Source: Symsagittifera roscoffensis (Eukaryota > Xenacoelomorpha > Acoela > Convolutidae). Taken from it: a stretch of 64,000 bases of DNA. How positions within the stretch are numbered: position 1 is the stretch's first letter; each line of letters opens with the position of its first letter. Position numbers and translations under genes: made by a program. The notes under the pieces were generated by a model. It saw nothing but the letters and a program-made list of their open reading frames with translations. It ran no database searches and had not been told where the DNA came from. Location of the stretch: assembly GCF_963678635.1 (NCBI RefSeq), contig NC_087071.1:20613194-20677193 (forward strand), written 5' to 3'. Below, one piece after another: positions 1 through 12,354 of the stretch.

Positions 1-514
1 GGAGTTGATCTTAAATCCAACGGCCTCAAAATTCAAAAAAAATATAGGATCTCGAATCAACTTTGAGTTCACAAACTCCCAATTTCAGTGAATGCATCTC
101 AGAATCAAGTAAAATAAACTGATTTCTTTGCAAATCCTTCAAAAAAAGTTTCACTGAGTATCCATTAAAAAAAATTAGTTTATATAGCAATAAGATAATA
201 ACCGTCAATTAAATCAATTTGGAAAATATTTTAGGTTTTTTGCGAGGATAGTAAAAGTTGTTCAAGCCAAAAAGTAATCTGTATTGTAGAAAACTTTGTA
301 TTTTAATTTTTTTGTAACAAAATAAAAAACTTTAGGGGTTTTTCGGTTATTTCAATTCAATTGTTTGATAAAAATTTGATTAAAAATGAATTGAAACTGA
401 ACTTTTTCTTAGCTAAATTTTGCTTCAACCGAATTCAAGCAAAGTTGTTCAATTTTCAAAAAAGCAATCTGGGGTCGTTAAACAGTAATGAGCATTGCTT
501 TTTTTTGGTTTCAG
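1..514. other. Intronic or intergenic DNA upstream of the first visible GPCR exon
   Basis: AT-rich sequence with many T and A runs and no convincing exon. The short open frames on both strands lack splice sites or recognisable protein. It ends in a T-rich splice acceptor at 501-514 that opens the first visible exon of the adhesion GPCR. The TM1 exon and extracellular region must lie to the left of the window. Confidence 0.5.
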
Positions 515-3500
515 AAGTGCTCGTCGGAATGTGGCCCCAGGTGTGGTTGTCCACCTAAGTGTCTCCCTTCTCCTGTTGAACATCTCCATGATGTTCGCAT
601 CAATCAAGGACAGGATAAACCCATTTGACCTCTGCTCTTTAGTCTCCATTGGTATGTAGTGATGCAAAGAATTGATTCGAAGTTTTTGGAACAAGTGAAC
701 ATGCATCGTCAAATTGCACCTTTCTTGATTTCCAAGATATGTTACGCTTTATTAAAGCTGAAAGCGTGATATTACGAGATGAAGTATGAAGAACAAGTTT
801 GTTCACGATAGATAATTGGTTGAGCATGAAAGTTTCTTTTTTTTGCAGCATGTTATTTTGAAATTGGTTTAAATTGCACAAAAATTGAAAAAAGTAAACA
901 CCTTCTCAATCTGTCCTCTTCCGACAAGATTTCCGGGACAGATTGTTAAGGTGTTCCGAAAGTGTAACTTCAAGGCAATCAGGATCAACAATATAAAACG
1001 CGGGCGTTCTTAAACTTTAATCTAATATAAAACAGTTGGTTATTGCAGGAACTCGCTTGGTTTATTTTGAGACGTTAGAATCTAACAACTATCGCTATAA
1101 GCAGTTTTCAGTAATGCATAAAAAAATCTCGAGAGCTAAACTACCCCTCCCCTCCCTTTACCCCACTTCACATACACATCGGCAATATTTGTAGTTTTCT
1201 GGTGCAGGGGCGTATCTAGGATTTTCTCGAGTGGAAGGAAGCGGATTTTCAAAAAAATGTCAAAATTTTGTCGACCTTTTTTTTAGGTCGACCAAATTGA
1301 TTTTTCGAGTTCTCCAAAAACACTAAAAAGTGACTGTTTTGGCCAAATTTTCTACGCCGAAGGCAAAACTAAAAAAAGGCCAAAAAATGTTTTTAGCCAT
1401 TTTTGGAAAATTTTGACCAAAAAATTGCGTTTTTTCGGCGCGCTCCCCCCCTTCAAAAAATATTTATTTTAAAAATAATATAATATATAGGAGCCTTTGG
1501 AAAATTTTTAGGATCCGATACCAAAAATGGATACTTGAAAATAGTACAAAGGGGGGGACCCTTTGGGTTGGCAGGGGGTCGAATCCCTGAAGAAAAAGAA
1601 ACGCCCCCCCCCCCTGAATCCGCCCCTGTTCTGGTGTTTTGAACGTGTTCTGTAGGTTTATCACTTACAGTACAAGCTATTGTTTATGGCGATTGCATCC
1701 TGTTTACTCTTTTGTCTCTTCTGCAGCCATGCACTACTTGATCTGCTCTTCTCTCATGTGGTACTGCGTGGAGGGTCTGTTCCGCTTCAGAGAGACCAGT
1801 CTGGCCAACAACTCCTCCGTCTTCTACAAGTGTGCCGTCATTGCATGGGGTCAGTTTTAATTCAGTATCTACCTGAGTTTTTTTGCTTTTGTTTCTTTTA
1901 ATCACATCAGTTTAGGTAACAATTGTGAAAAAAGTTAACAGTGAAGGTCGCAGCAGTTTAGGTAAAAAATATTTAGAAAAAGAACACAAAAAAAGCAACT
2001 TAGGTTCTATCATATTAGGGAAAAACTGTGAAGTAGTAAAGAAACGATTACGTAACTTGGGACAAAGTTTACCAAAAACAACTTTTCGAGAAAGCCATTT
2101 CAAATACCGCCTCAAGAAAGAATACACAATTCTAGCAACATGGACCAATGCAAATTTATTATGGTAGAAATTGCGAAAAATCTGTCGGAATGTTTTTCGA
2201 GAATTACAACCGGCGAATAGTTCAAGGGCCCGAAATTCTGGCAAAAGTAAGGGCCCGCTGGCAAAAAACTTGTCCTTATAAAGTTTATTTCAATTTTTCA
2301 GGAGTACCTGCAATCATCAGTGGTTCTTCGGTAGCCGTCAAAATGGGACTCACTTCTATTTCAGACACGTAGTGAGTATTGAGATCAATGGAGGAACTGA
2401 AATTCTCTAAAATCCAAAAGAAAAAAACCAAGTTTGAAATATAAATATTGACTTTACATGACAATTGATAAGAGGACTCCAAAAGGCCAATATTTCCTTT
2501 TCAGTGAAAATTTTATTTGCCATCAGAAACGGATTTAGAAAAGTGCGCAGGTTCGGTGCAATTTTTGGTCAAAACTTTTCGAAAAGTATGTCAGCAAACC
2601 ATTGTCAACAAGCATACGGTGTCAACAATTTTGACGAATTAAGGCCTAAAGTGTTCTGAAAGAGCTGGAAATATAGAATTGGTCGACCAATAGAAGTCGA
2701 GAAATGATTCAAAATTTTTTGAAAGCCCTAGTCCGCCCTCTCGAGAAAAACCCCAATCTGCGCCTGCTTGGGATACTTATATAAAAGTATAAAAAGTAAT
2801 ATAAAAACTTACGTCTAAAAATATATTATCGCTATAAGATAAGAATAAATTCAATTATTTTCAAGCTCCTTTATGCAGCCTTTCATAAATTTATAAACGG
2901 TTCGAACTTTCTAATTTCCATTTTCTTTGTTCTGATCTTAAAGTTTTATGCACGACAATCAACTCTACCGGCCGTTTTTGGCACCATAACTCTGACTTTT
3001 TTTGCTGCCTTTAACAAAAAATTCTTTATTTTTAGCTGCCGCATCACTCCCGAACAACAATACACGTTTTACTCCCTTCTCCTTCTGCCAACTATAGTCT
3101 TTCTAGCTGTCGCTTCGATTCTTTATATTCTGCATATTTTCAAATTCGGATCTGGAAACGCCACGAGAACTTACACCCAGTCCCAAACACTGTCCCCGAA
3201 CAACGCTTCTTACTTAACAAATACAAGCAAAGCATCTGCGTCCCAAACCATTTTAGTCCTTATAACCATGGGTGTATTTGTATTTAACTGGGTTATTAAC
3301 CAACTAATTTTCGACCCATCGCAAATCTACATTTTCGATTTCGCGTTTTGTTTCGGAAACGTAATTCAAAGCATGTTGCTATTCTCGACTTTGTGCTTGT
3401 TAAGCGACGACGCGCGATACGCTTGGCATTATTTTTGGGCACCTTCTCAAAATAACCCAAAACCTGTTCCGTTGGCAAATGCCAAATTGACCTATTCAGA

Positions 3501-3951
3501 TGCTGGAACGTTGCTTAGCAACGGAAACGGGAACAAAATTACAATGCATTTCGGTGCAACTTGTAATAGCCCATCAATTTCCCCCAATAGTCCGAAAATG
3601 TCGCCAAGCCGAAACGGCAAATACCCAAATACGAATGGAACTCTAACTCGAAATCCTGTTTACTCCAATCACGATTCGGATAAGTTCAACTCTATGAATG
3701 ATGTTCGTTCTGCAGTTGCAAATGGCGCCGTTATTTTTGGCGAAACTCGCGAAATCAAGCAAGCAGTCGCGTGTTTAAACACCCAAGGATCGTTCGGCAG
3801 TAGCGTCAGTTCGGGTTTGAATCCCGACACGAATTCGGATCGATTTCAAAGAGGCGATCCGTATGCTGCTAGTTACCCACAAGCTACGACACTTTTCAGA
3901 GACGACCCGAGTCCGACTTTTTCAAACCCAGAAAGAGAAAGTTATGTCTAA
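515..3951 (+). CDS. Adhesion-type GPCR, C-terminal part in four exons (TM2 to cytoplasmic tail), 5' incomplete
   Basis: Seven-helix receptor of the plasma membrane, family B2/adhesion type. Exons are 515-651, 1727-1849, 2302-2371 and 3036-3951; all junctions are GT-AG and every split codon joins in phase. Exon 1 holds TM2 and the conserved Cys before TM3 (motif DLCSLVSI). Exon 2 encodes TM3 with the family-like WYCVEGLFRF. Exon 3 gives the TM4 signature GVPAIISGSSVAV. Exon 4 supplies the second-loop YC, TM5 at about 3085-3150, TM6 at about 3241-3312, TM7 at about 3328-3406, and a roughly 180-residue Asn/Ser/Pro-rich tail that ends without a recognised PDZ-binding motif. TM1, the GAIN domain and the ectodomain lie outside the window. 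Subfamily and ligand are unknown. The assignment rests on TM spacing and the TM3/TM4 motifs; an alternative family B receptor is less likely. Confidence 0.82.
1205..1628. mobile_element. hAT-type non-autonomous DNA transposon (MITE), 424 bp, inside a GPCR intron
   Basis: The ends are inverted: CAGGGGCG at the left and CGCCCCTG at the right. They are flanked by a perfect 8-bp target duplication TTCTGGTG (1197-1204 and 1629-1636). An 8-bp duplication with CAGGG-type termini is the hAT superfamily signature. The interior is G/C-homopolymer rich and encodes no transposase. It is fixed in the intron between the TM2 and TM3 exons and does not touch the splice sites. A diverged relative begins near 6503. 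Confidence 0.85.
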
Positions 3952-4499
3952 ATTGTTTGACCAAGTTTCATCATAAAATTGTAACCTTTAGTGTAATTGC
4001 GAAGTGCGACCAATTGCTTTTATGTAATTTCGAGTTCTGATTTTTGATCAAATTTTGAAATGTTTAATTTTATAATATTGTTCTATAACTGAAAACTGCA
4101 ATGGGTGCTATAAGTTCGAAAATTTATAATCAAGCATTTAAACTTTATCATGAAATCATCCTAATTAATTTTTCACTTAATTCATGTATACTTTTTCTAA
4201 TGTCAGTTTGAAAACAGACGCAAAAAACGGTATGTTTCGACCGTCTCGACCAAATTTTGACTGGGCATATTTGGACTGCCTCAACTTTCTCGACAGACAA
4301 AAAAATTCCTTTTGGTATCAGGACAAAGCCCTGAGTGTAACGCAATTTAGAGACTTTGACGTAGTTATCGATTCGGAGAAATTGTGGATAAGTTCGGAAC
4401 AAAATCATTCCCCTACGGGCAAAACAAAAAGCAAAAAGATAAACTGAGCATCTAATAGCGTAAGGATAAGCACGTAGCAGGTCTCAAAAAACTTTGGAA
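3952..4499. other. GPCR 3' flank with one unassigned small ORF (4184-4447, +)
   Basis: The first 230 bases after the stop are AT-rich and probably the 3' UTR. An 87-codon frame at 4184-4447 is preceded by an acceptor-like T-rich stretch ending in CAG (about 4203-4207) and reads as fairly ordinary protein. A similar-length frame exists on the other strand. No family is recognised, so this may be a stray exon or chance. Confidence 0.25.
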
Positions 4500-4802
4500 T
4501 GATTTTGACTAGGCTTAATTTGCCCATATTAAACTTGTTTGACCCATGTTTCGACCCTGTTTGACGCATGATTCGATCTTATTCGACTCTATTGACTCAA
4601 GGTTTGGCCCTGTTTGACCATATGTTCGACTTTGTTTGACTAAAACTTTCATTCGACCGTCTTATTTTGCGATGAAATTGGATATGTCTTGACTGTTCTC
4701 AACCTATGTTTCGACTGCGCTTGACTTAAGTTTTGACTGTACTTGACCTTTGTTTTGACTGTTCTCGGCCAATTTTTGACTGTGCTCGACCTTTCTTCTG
4801 AC
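4500..4802. repeat. Degenerate minisatellite built on a TTTGAC(C/T) motif
   Basis: About twenty loosely spaced copies of the core TTTGAC or TTCGAC, followed by C/T and a TG-rich spacer, recur every 12-18 bases along one strand. Copies differ too much for a fixed period. No coding function is visible. Confidence 0.6.
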
Positions 4803-6239
4803 TATCAAATAACACGAGAAAACAGACAAAAATTTAGAACGCTTGCTTTTCAGATGATTTTTATTAAGCTGCTTGTACTGAAAGTAAATTATAAGAATCA
4901 GCAACATTCTAAATTTTTAAAAATTGAAAACTAATTTTTAAAAACTTAATTTTTCGTTGTTACTTACAAATCTTTACGGAATCTGTTGGTCTGAAAACTG
5001 ATATTTGAGGAGTTTTCAGTAAAGTTTACTTGTTTTTCCACAAAAATCTTTAAATATCGAAAAAAGCGTTCCCTCTGAAACATTTAGTTTCATGGCAAGG
5101 AAAACTCCTCAAATGATTGTTCCTGATTGCATTTTGCTGACGAAAATTTTTTCTGAACAGATTGTTTCTGCTCCAACCAAAGTATTGAAAAACCATAGTC
5201 TTATATATTAGACCAAAAAAACTCATCAAAAACTGCCAAAGTAAAAAAAACATAGAAGTTTAGAATATTTGCGAGCAGAGCGAGCTATTTTATATCCTGA
5301 ATAATCACACGCATCTCAAGTTAGTCTCATGCTTTTTTTATTATAAACTCGAAAAACTATTTATTGAAAATTGCATTTTTGTTTAAAAAAACTTGAAATT
5401 TGAAAATATGACTGAGCGTCAATAGTTTCTTAGCTTCAGCTGTAGATTCCGAACTTTTTTGTCTTAGCTTAAACTCTGTATAATTAGAAGTAGTTTTAGG
5501 AGGTCTAGACTTGAGTTTTCAATCAAGTTTTTTTAAAAAAATTTGCAGCATGTGAATAAGTGCCCGCAAATAAAGAGTAAAAATTAAATATAAAAGATTA
5601 TTGCGGTCTAAAATGATGACAAAAAGTGGTTCTCATGTTGCTCCTAAAAACAAAACAGAACTAAAAATTACAATCGATTTTTATCAAATTTAGCAATCAA
5701 TCTTATTCAGAAAAACAAACTTCAGTGTTTTTTGTTTCGAGTCGTGCAAAATTTTGCAAAAATTTCAGCATTTATCAAATGAGTAATGCGGTGATTTTTC
5801 ATTTAAGAAAATGAAAGTACAAGTTTGCCCCCATTGCCCCTGCGCCGCCCCCAATGTTTGTCCCTATTTTTTGTGTGTGTATGTGTGTGGGAGTTGGGGG
5901 GGGGGGTAATACCGAAGATTAGAGTGGAAGAAAGATACTTGCATGCATTCATACATACACTCATACATACATAAATGCATTTTTTGTGAAAAACTGTCTA
6001 TAAAAAGCAATTTTGACGTAACAGTTAAAATAGAGTCTTATAGAATTTCTTTGAGAACTCGAAAAAAATCAGTATGCCGATCTAAATAATTTGTTGAGAC
6101 TATTGATTCTTTTCGAGAATTAGCTCGCTCTTTTGAGAAAGGTCTACACCCACTCCTGTATACCTATATACATACATACATGCATACATACATACATAAA
6201 AGCATACATCAATATATACAAAACTTGCTCTTCCAACAG
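4803..6239. other. Sparse DNA with microsatellites and one possible first exon (5092-5181)
   Basis: Mostly featureless AT-rich DNA. At 5092 an ATG in a good context (cATGG) opens a 30-codon frame ending at a possible donor (AAA/GTATTG at 5181-5182); it could be a first exon of the host gene downstream but cannot be linked in phase. Low-complexity tracts: a GT/G run at about 5868-5907 and CATA tetranucleotide arrays at about 5945-5982 and 6163-6200. Confidence 0.3.
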
Positions 6240-6431
6240 CAAGTAACCAATTTTGCTTTAAAATGTGCAGAGAAATTTGTGTGCGTTGATTTTTTGCGTT
6301 TTCACGCGCATCTGAATAAAGTAAAAAAGTCAAAATCGTCGTTTTCTTCTTGCAATTGCAGAAACAACAGAGATCGCTAATAACAAAACAAGGATTTGAA
6401 TTGTTTTTTGAGTTTATCAGACAACGAGATA
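6240..6431 (+). CDS. Possible pair of small exons with a 41-nt intron, unassigned
   Basis: 6240-6320 (27 codons) follows an acceptor ending in CAACAG and stops at a GTAAAA donor. After 41 nt, an acceptor (TTGCAATTGCAG) opens 6362-6431, 23 codons plus one base. The two join in phase 0 and read as plausible protein. The second exon ends in phase 1, whereas the next candidate exon (7118) needs phase 2, so the link is unproven. No family is recognised. This may be chance open frame. Confidence 0.2.
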
Positions 6432-6502
6432 GTTGATTTTGGCCATTTTTCAGCTGAAAACCAGGCAAACGATTATACAGCCTGGTAGCTTGTTGTTTAG
6501 TC

Positions 6503-6910
6503 GAGGGGTGGATCTAAGATTTTACCGAGGGGAGCGGATTTTCAAAATTGATTAAAAATTTGATAATTCATCTATTTCTGATTTTTTTTAGATCAATCAG
6601 TTCAATTTTACGAGTAGAAAATTCAGAAGACCCTTTAGTGACCCAGATAAACTTCTGTGCCTTAGTAGTGAAAAAAACTTAGTGCCCCAGAACGCCTCCG
6701 TTAAACTGTTGGTAAAACAGGCCAAAAACGATCATTTAGGCAAAATTTGAAAAGGTTTTGGCATAAAACATTGTTTTTTGGCGCCAGTCCTTTTGTAGTA
6801 CTTATTAGTTTTGAAGACGTTCTCACAAAAATTTAAGGATCGGTCAGCCAAAATTGAATGAGATGCCGTAAACTAGTACCAAAACGGGAACCTTTGTGCG
6901 GTGAGGACGA
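6503..6910. mobile_element. Diverged relic related to the 1205-1628 MITE
   Basis: The left part (aggggtggatctaagattt, then gcggattttcaaaa) matches the start of the intact MITE with scattered substitutions. Further in, a block containing ggatc, agtacca and gggaccttt-like sequence (about 6838-6895) echoes its right half. The right terminus and target duplication are not recognisable, so the right boundary is approximate. Confidence 0.5.
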
Positions 6911-7117
6911 AGAATTTCTAAGAATAAAGGCCCCATAAATTAGCCAAAACTGGTTTTGTCTATAACTTTTTGTTATAACTTGATTTCGATGACCGTTAAG
7001 ACATCTAGATAATTTAAAAATCTCAATAGAATGGGTCAAAACTCAATAAAACAATTTTGTTCAATCCTAATCTAAGTCTACAAATCGTCATGTGACATTT
7101 TATCTTCTTCTAAATAG

Positions 7118-10064
7118 ACGAAACTTTTTTGTTCACACCAGCGAGGTCAAAGAAGGCTTCGGTATCTTGTTCCACGCAAAATCGTCAACTGCAACTGATA
7201 CAGTGTGTCCAGAATTTAAAACTTTTCTTCAATTGGGAATTCAGGTGCAACTCAAATTTAATAAAATCTTCTTATTTTGCGTTTTGAAATATTTTTTTAG
7301 ACCTTTCGAAGAGTTAACATTGAGCCCTGAAACTTTATTTTAAAATAAAACGGTTTCTGCGCTGTTTGTTTTTGAAAACTTTTCGACTCTGAGCCTAGGA
7401 AAACAAAAATAGTTTTAAAACAAATAGCACAAAATGTTCCGATCATAGTCTTAAAAAATTACAACAAAAAAGTTGTTTCAGTTCATTGTCGTTTTTTGGC
7501 GTGGTGTGATAAAAGCAGCTGAACAAAAAACTAGAGATTAGACATATTTGAAAATCATAAATTAAGCAAATTGAAAAACGCTTTTTTGTAGAAAAACTAC
7601 TACAAAAACGAAAAAAAAAAGAAAAAAAAAGTTTTACAAAATTTTCCACTCAATATCTCCGAATATGTGTGCTTATATCAAATGAGATATTTATTTGTTC
7701 AATCTCCCTCCCCTCGAGCTTAAAAATTTGGGAAACCCTCCTTGTTTAATCAACCCCTCCCCAACGTTAAGTCACCCCTCAACCACGCTTACTCCCCTCG
7801 CCAGTTTTAGTTTTTTACCGCCCAGTTTATAACCCCTCCAGCCCCAGTTTACCGCGCCGAAATTTTTTGCGCCCAAGGTTAACGCCCTCCCAATTTCTTA
7901 CCCCCCATCCCAAGTAAATTGGAGTGGGGTGGGGTTAAACTGAAATGGAGGGGAGTGTAAACTGGAGTGGGGGAGATGGAGGAGTAAACTGGATTGGGGG
8001 GTAGTCCAGCCCAGCCCGGGCAGACAATCGCAATTTATGATTAGACCATAAATTGAATAGAGTCGGTATATTAATTTGCAAAAAAAACGAACATAAGTAA
8101 GAAATTAAATAAAATGTGTTTAAAAAATTGAGAAAAAAGTATGAAATTTACTGTGAAAATTAAAAGGTTACAAAACGTAATTTGCAGCAACTGCATTTAA
8201 CAGGAAATGAGATAATTTTAAAACAAATTTGTGAGTTTTATCAAAAATTTCTCAAAATAATCCATTATGATCGATTATAATCGTTAATATTGGATTATAT
8301 TGACCCAAATAAAAATGGGATTAAAATCCATCTTTAATGGATTATAATCAATGATTTTTGGCATCAAATATGAACTTCCTCATATTTAAATAAACACAGA
8401 ATTTTTATTTCCCGAACAATCAATCTGGTCGACCTTAAACCAGGTCTACAAAATTTACAAAGATTACTATGGTCTTTTTGTCAGAAATTCAATCAGAATC
8501 TCACTGCGTTTGATTTGAAACAAGTTATGACCGGACTATACCCTCCAAAATTTTGCCCAATCATAAGTCAGGGACTATAAAAAATGTTCGGCTGAGACAT
8601 CCTCAGCGCCCAAAGGGTCCCTATTGGCTACTAACTGTTTACATCTTTTATCGGCAGACCCGTAAACGTACTATTTTAAAGGGAAGAAAGTTATTTATTA
8701 TTGTCAAACAGCACTTTTTTATCAAAGTTTAGCCTGCGGCGAATTAAAATACATTATAGCGCTTTTAGAGACCTCGAACAATCAATTTGTCGGCCTTAAA
8801 AGCTTTAGAAAACTTTCAAAGATTACTTGATTACCTGATTACAAGTTAACTCGTCTTGAGAACCATTAATTTTTTGAGATTTAGTACTTACTAACCCGGG
8901 TTGACCGCCATTTACAAAATTACTTGTCATACAGTTCCAGGCAACGAAAACGCTTGTCACAAAAATTGTTTTATTAAATGTGCGGAAAAAAACGTTTATC
9001 ATACAATTTCCACAGATGAAAGTTCTGTAATAAGCAATTTTTACATTGCTGCACAAAAAAAGATTCCGAAACAAAAATTCCAAATATCAGGGAAGTATGT
9101 TTTCTCGACTTTTAGTCGCAATGTAGTTTTCATGCTCACGTAAGCAGTTTTCGAAAAAAATTGCTGCAAAAAATGTTATTTTTGTCCGTAACGTAGTTAT
9201 GCTGAGTTTCTTATACAAAAGAAAGAAAATACACTCATGTTTTCTTGTGCAAATCGAAACTTGAAATTTTGGATGCCTTTTTTTGTAAGATTTACTTCAA
9301 TTTGTCAAAAAAAAATAGGCCACCCGTTTTGCCAATTAAAATTTTGTCAAGTAAAACTAAAAGCTTTCTGGCCAAAAACAAATTTCAAAGTTTTTTTCAC
9401 AGTTCTGAGTGAACTAAAAATGCTTTCTCAAACAATTACTGCCCAAATACGAGTATCTGCGAGATTTCTTCCCCTCAGCCAATGGGGTTTCTTGAATCAG
9501 AAAGTCCCTAATTATTGTGTTTTGAGACAAAACACAAAAATAAAGAGTAAAACTAAAAAGAAATAAAAAATTTCTGATTCATGGAAAAATGCTCCACTAA
9601 AATGCCTAAATCGAGTTTGAACTACCTTTTTAAATACGTTTTGTTAATGTATTTGCACAACTTGCACGAAAAATTTTAAAACAATTTTCATTAATTATAA
9701 TGATTTTCAAATGAAGAAAATTTAGAAATGAGCATTAAAATTTCCGTTAGTCCAAACTTCATCAGAATTTTTTCCTCCTGTTCATTTTTTCTTTGGACTA
9801 TCAATTTTTAATGTTTTTGTACAAGTCCCAAGCATACGTTGTTTAATCCGATTAATCTTTTCAATCGTTTTTCAATCTTTAAACTGTGATGAAGCAAATA
9901 AACCGGCACACATAAGGTACAATTTATATTGTACATCTGCCTTGAAAATTAATATTATTCATAATCTGGATTCTGAGCTTGCACTGGAACAAAAAACCTC
10001 AATCCTTTCTTTTAGCCGATGTCACGTTCTTGTAACTTCGTCAAAATATTCCTTCCCGATCTTG
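7118..10064 (+). CDS. Unidentified host gene, upstream exons (four exons)
   Basis: Four exons with GT-AG junctions join without breaking frame: 7118-7244 (ends phase 0), 8485-8566 (starts 0, ends 1), 8935-9094 (takes 2 bases, ends 2), 10016-10064 (takes 1 base, ends 0). The next exon, 11931, starts in phase 0 and is where the large retroelement landed. The third exon is Cys-rich (CHKNCFIKCAEK). No domain family is recognised and the 5' end is not found. Support is the phase consistency across five junctions and the splice motifs, not homology. Single exons could be chance, but the full chain is unlikely to be. The product, function and compartment are unknown. Confidence 0.45.
7245..8484. other. 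Intron of the host gene with an inverted C-rich/G-rich block
   Basis: Apart from AT-rich filler, this intron holds a striking strand-asymmetric tract at about 7700-8020: a C-rich half with units like CCCCAGTTTACC, followed by a G-rich half with units like TAAACTGGAGTGGGG. These are reverse complements of each other. Repeated ATTATAATC motifs follow at about 8265-8350. Confidence 0.6.
9095..10015. other. Intron of the host gene, no feature seen
   Basis: AT-rich sequence with a 109-codon frame at 9237-9566 that shows no splice support, no domain, and Lys/Phe/Gln bias typical of A/T runs. I see nothing functional. Confidence 0.5.
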
Positions 10065-11930
10065 GTAAGCTTAGCTTTTGATTTTCCACAGATTAAACCA
10101 CTTGAAAGTTTCATCTTGTTTCAATTTCAATGAAAATCTTGGAAACGCATCAAAGTTTTCAACGTTGGCGTCAAAATTTTTCACACTGGTGAATAAATTT
10201 TGGATAATGTATCTCTAAAGGCGCTTTTCAAACAAATCTGAGCTTCAGAGAAGCGTATTATCTCGTGAAAAACGGTTTAAAATGTTCACAATAAGAAGAA
10301 GGATATCGTGCAAATGATAAATACCAAACATCCGAAAAACTAAAAATGTTGGAAGTATCCAAAAAACGAAAAATTATTTCGTTAAAACTGTTTCTTTAAA
10401 CTTTTGCTAGCCTTCAAAATAACAAAAATTAGATCTTGATAAAGCTTTGTGGAAACTTGAAACCTATTTGCAGTCAAAAACTTACAAAAAACGTCTTAAA
10501 AATTCTTCATTTGAATGGCGAAAAAAAACCTTTATATTGTTTTGGGAGAGCTTAGAAAATCAATTTCGTTGGCCCTGAAAAATATGCAATACTGTTGCGT
10601 TGTTGTTCTGGACCATTATACATACCTATTCGGGGCAGTTGAAACTAATCAAAAAAACACTGAAGACACGTCTCAACTAAAAAATTAAACGGGTGTTTTT
10701 GAAAGTAAATTGCATTATAGACAAGCCAAGAATTGTTTCGTAATTGACTTTTGCATTTCTCCGTGACTGCTGGTTCTTTAAAAAAATAAAGTTTCAAAGT
10801 TTCTTTTCTGACAATTCCTAAAGATTAAAAAGATCGACAATTTATGATGTTTTTTCCGCATAGCTTTTAGTTGTTATGATGAAGTATCCGGAGAAGAAAA
10901 TGTAGTATCATTATCAAGTCGTGCCGAGAAAGTCTAGCACAATTGTTTTTTCTGATGTCAGCGGGTTAGTGAAAATAGCTCTCATCCCCTACAATCATAG
11001 TCAAATCTTTTAGCTTAAATAGTATTTATGTATTGTATTTTGGAAAACTGGAGCTTAATTTAAATCCATTTCTGTTTCATAAAAAAGTGTTACTTTTTAG
11101 AGAGAAAAAACATTTTAAGATTTTTTAAAAGTTTGTATTTTTTTTGTATTATGAGCCATCTCTAAAACTAGCACAGCAAACTGCAATTTTTTTAAAATTT
11201 TTTTAGTTTACAAACAAATTGTGCTTGAAAAAGTTCAACAAAAGCATATTCGCTTTGACGCGGTTTAAAAATGTGGCTCTTTCCCACTTCCCATATTTTT
11301 CAAATTTTTCAATTTCTCAGTTGTCTTATGAGTTATTATGTCTGAATGAGTGAAGTTACGATGCAAGGTAAAAAAAAAGTTTTCCAACATAGTTATTTGG
11401 TCACCAAGCAAAATTTAATTTCACTATAACAGGGTAAATTAGTTATTCAAATGAGGAGGAAAGTTGAAAACAGCTAGAAATGTTCGTAATCATGCAATCT
11501 TCGGAAAGTATGTTGATTTTACTTCACAAAACGGGCCGGTAATTTTGGAATTTGACCTACTAAAGAAAAATGTTTTTGATGAAAAACTATATTTGAGTAA
11601 AGTGGAATAACTGGAAAAAGATCCATGAAAAGGAATAATCGAAAAACCGAATCCCGGCTAAAACTACAGTTTTGATCACAAGTTTTGTTAACTTTGATAA
11701 AAAACAGAATAAACTTTGGTACAAACTTTCCGGTCAAAATCAAACAGCACTAATGACTTTTACAAATTTCGTTTATTATATCAGAATAAAACTGTTCGCC
11801 GCTGTTTTAAGAAGCGTTAGGAATTTCCGGATACATTTTCTTGAGGCCGAGAGAAAAGAACAATTGTATAACTTGTAAAAAAAAATAACTGCAGTCAGTA
11901 CGAGGCAATCAGTACGGATGTAATTTGTAG
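10065..11930. other. Intron of the host gene upstream of the interrupted exon
   Basis: Mostly featureless. Two stretches look exon-like but do not fit the phase chain: 10871-10937 (acceptor CTTTTAG, then 22 codons to a TAG) and about 11784-11868. The intron ends at an acceptor TTTGTAG (11924-11930). If the chain is right, its true length is 1866 bases. Confidence 0.35.
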
Positions 11931-11946
11931 ATTCCACAACCAGCTG
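11931..11946 (+). CDS. Host-gene exon, left fragment interrupted by the retroelement
   Basis: Sixteen exon bases remain between the acceptor AG at 11929-11930 and the LTR. The last six, CAGCTG, are the left copy of the target duplication (right copy CAGCCG at 38981-38986). In the frame of the downstream exon these bases read I-P-Q-P-A and join directly to the codons that continue at 38987. The same frame has a stop at 11928-11930, so the exon must begin at the acceptor. Confidence 0.45.
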
Positions 11947-12354
11947 TGTTAGGACCGAAGTGTATAACTTATAGAGTAATTTCGGATAGGGTACACCGTC
12001 TGCTCGTCACGCTATCTTATTTTCGGCCGGATAGATTCGTGCAACTTCTTAGTCTAATACCGATCCTAATCTTACTCTTATACTATCTAGTCTCAGGTTG
12101 TTTAACTAGTCTCTGCTAGGCTCAATAGATCTAGGGTATACTGGTTTATTGCGGCTGCTGAAGTCTTCTTGGAGAGTCAACTAATTTCTAAGTTAAATTC
12201 AAATCTCTCTGGTGCTGAAATTACAAGTAATTTCAGAACTTACAAATAAGTGGGTTGTTAGTTAGATGGATCATGATTGGTTAATATTAAATACTTTACA
12301 GTGGTAAAATATCTAATTTATCCAATCATAAAATGTAGTTTAGATCAGGTTCCA
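11947..12354 (-). repeat. 3' LTR of the large Gypsy element (408 bp)
   Basis: Matches the right-hand LTR almost base for base (differences seen near 11974, 12236 and 12347). The outer end is CCTAACA on the element strand, flanked by the target duplication CAGCTG at 11941-11946. The inner edge follows a weak purine tract (GGATGGG on the element strand). Confidence 0.85.

Noticed and set aside
5940-6212. CRISPR-like or other regular array in the CATA repeats
   Set aside because: Simple tetranucleotide microsatellites without unique spacers.
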